Assembly: GCF_003443535.1 (NCBI RefSeq)
Contig: NZ_CP031946.1
Location: 3,289,001-3,353,000 of the forward strand
DNA: 64,000 nucleotides
Source: Ruegeria sp. AD91A
GTDB lineage: Bacteria; Pseudomonadota; Alphaproteobacteria; Rhodobacterales; Rhodobacteraceae
Direction of reading: 5' to 3'
The position numbers were made by a program, and so were the translations under genes. Shown here one piece after another: positions 63,763 to 64,000 of this stretch; the stretch's first letter is position 1; every line of letters begins with the position of its first letter. The notes below the pieces were generated by a model, which was not told the DNA's origin, ran no database searches, and saw nothing but the letters and a program-made list of their open reading frames with translations.

Positions 63763-64000
63763 TCACCTCCCGCGCCGCTTGCCCGGAACTTTCGAACGAA
63801 ACCCGGGTGGGCGTTTGCGAACCCAGATCAGAAATTTCTCAAGCCTTGGATGCGCACGCAAGGCCTCGACCGTGTTGAAACTGCGCGCCAGTTCGGCTTC
63901 GGTCAGGGTGGCGTGCACCTCTTTGTGGCAGATCTGATGCAGCAGAACGGTCGGTCCGCCCTTGCCTCCTTTGAGTTTTGGGATCAGATGATGCAGGCTG
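63763..64000 (-). CDS. HNH-endonuclease-like protein, 5' part outside the window
   Basis: The frame is open to the window edge; 78 C-terminal residues are visible: LHHLIPKLKGGKGGPT, LLHQICHKEVHATLTEAELAR and EKFLIWVRKRPPGFRSKVPGKRRGR. HH plus CHKEVH is the HNH-like metal site of a small nuclease family common next to housekeeping genes in Rhodobacterales. Catalysis cannot be judged without the missing start. Its stop directly abuts the VOC gene. Confidence 0.75.
   Translation of the reverse strand, partial: SLHHLIPKLKGGKGGPTVLLHQICHKEVHATLTEAELARSFNTVEALRAHPRLEKFLIWVRKRPPGFRSKVPGKRRGR

Noticed and set aside
63763..64000. Restriction-modification system made of the HNH gene and ccrM
   Set aside because: They are 13 kb apart, and CcrM is an orphan cell-cycle methylase beside rnhB; the HNH fragment belongs to a common stand-alone family.

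Overview
The window looks like chromosomal DNA of an alphaproteobacterium of the Rhodobacterales (roseobacter group, Ruegeria-like). The grounds are the GC-rich coding style, a CcrM-type GANTC methylase next to rnhB, the FlaF/FlbT flagellin-control pair, an IalB-family protein, a DUF721 (DciA-like) protein, a DUF2125 protein, the Gram-negative lipid A genes lpxK and waaA, and the succinylase lysine-pathway genes dapD and dapE. This is inferred from gene content only. There is no rRNA or tRNA gene, insertion sequence, prophage, plasmid function or CRISPR array that I can support.

Layout. 0-7.5 kb: the 3' part of gcvP, then serC, serA, a PPP-family phosphatase and serB, i.e. the phosphorylated serine pathway beside glycine cleavage (one-carbon metabolism); a serC-type leader RNA probably precedes serC. 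7.5-12.9 kb: an ArsR regulator with an SRPBCC and a YCII protein, an asparaginase of the Rhizobium type II family, IalB, a tiny lipoprotein, rlmN and a cytochrome P460. 12.9-20.9 kb: a TrhP-like U32 protein, cbpM-cbpA, a small membrane protein, a Cys/Met PLP enzyme with a LOG protein, a Thr/Ser dehydratase with a GntR regulator, and dapD. 20.9-23.4 kb is the most accessory-looking part: a secreted glycine/acid hexapeptide-repeat protein, an unknown small protein and an ionotropic-glutamate-receptor-like channel lie between dapD and dapE.

23.5-30.8 kb: dapE, a DUF2064 protein, rnr, DUF1801, a GST with a divergent WYL regulator, and a lytic transglycosylase. 30.8-38.4 kb: a polyamine uptake and breakdown locus (aminotransferase, GntR regulator, PotFGHI-type ABC transporter, PuuB-like oxidase) in which three TGATCA-centred sites probably bind the one regulator. 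38.4-45 kb: a kinase-like gene, then flagellar genes (flgD, fliK; flgJ-like, flgN-like, flagellin, flaF, flbT, DUF1217) with CtrA-like boxes. 45-52 kb: two class III nucleotide cyclases of different architecture, an unusual membrane protein with a C-terminal winged helix, rnhB and ccrM. 52-64 kb: alkB-type monooxygenase, mutY, DUF721, a DsbA-like protein, the tightly overlapped lpxK-waaA-cysQ-like-pmbA block, DUF2125, an SDR/crotonase/VOC cassette and a truncated HNH gene.

Most of the window is ordinary core chromosome. I do not see a convincing undescribed multi-gene system. The best leads are the channel-like receptor with an altered pore filter, the hexapeptide-repeat protein, the inverted-topology membrane regulator with its overlapping secreted partner, the DUF427-cyclase fusion, and several clean palindromes that look like operators.
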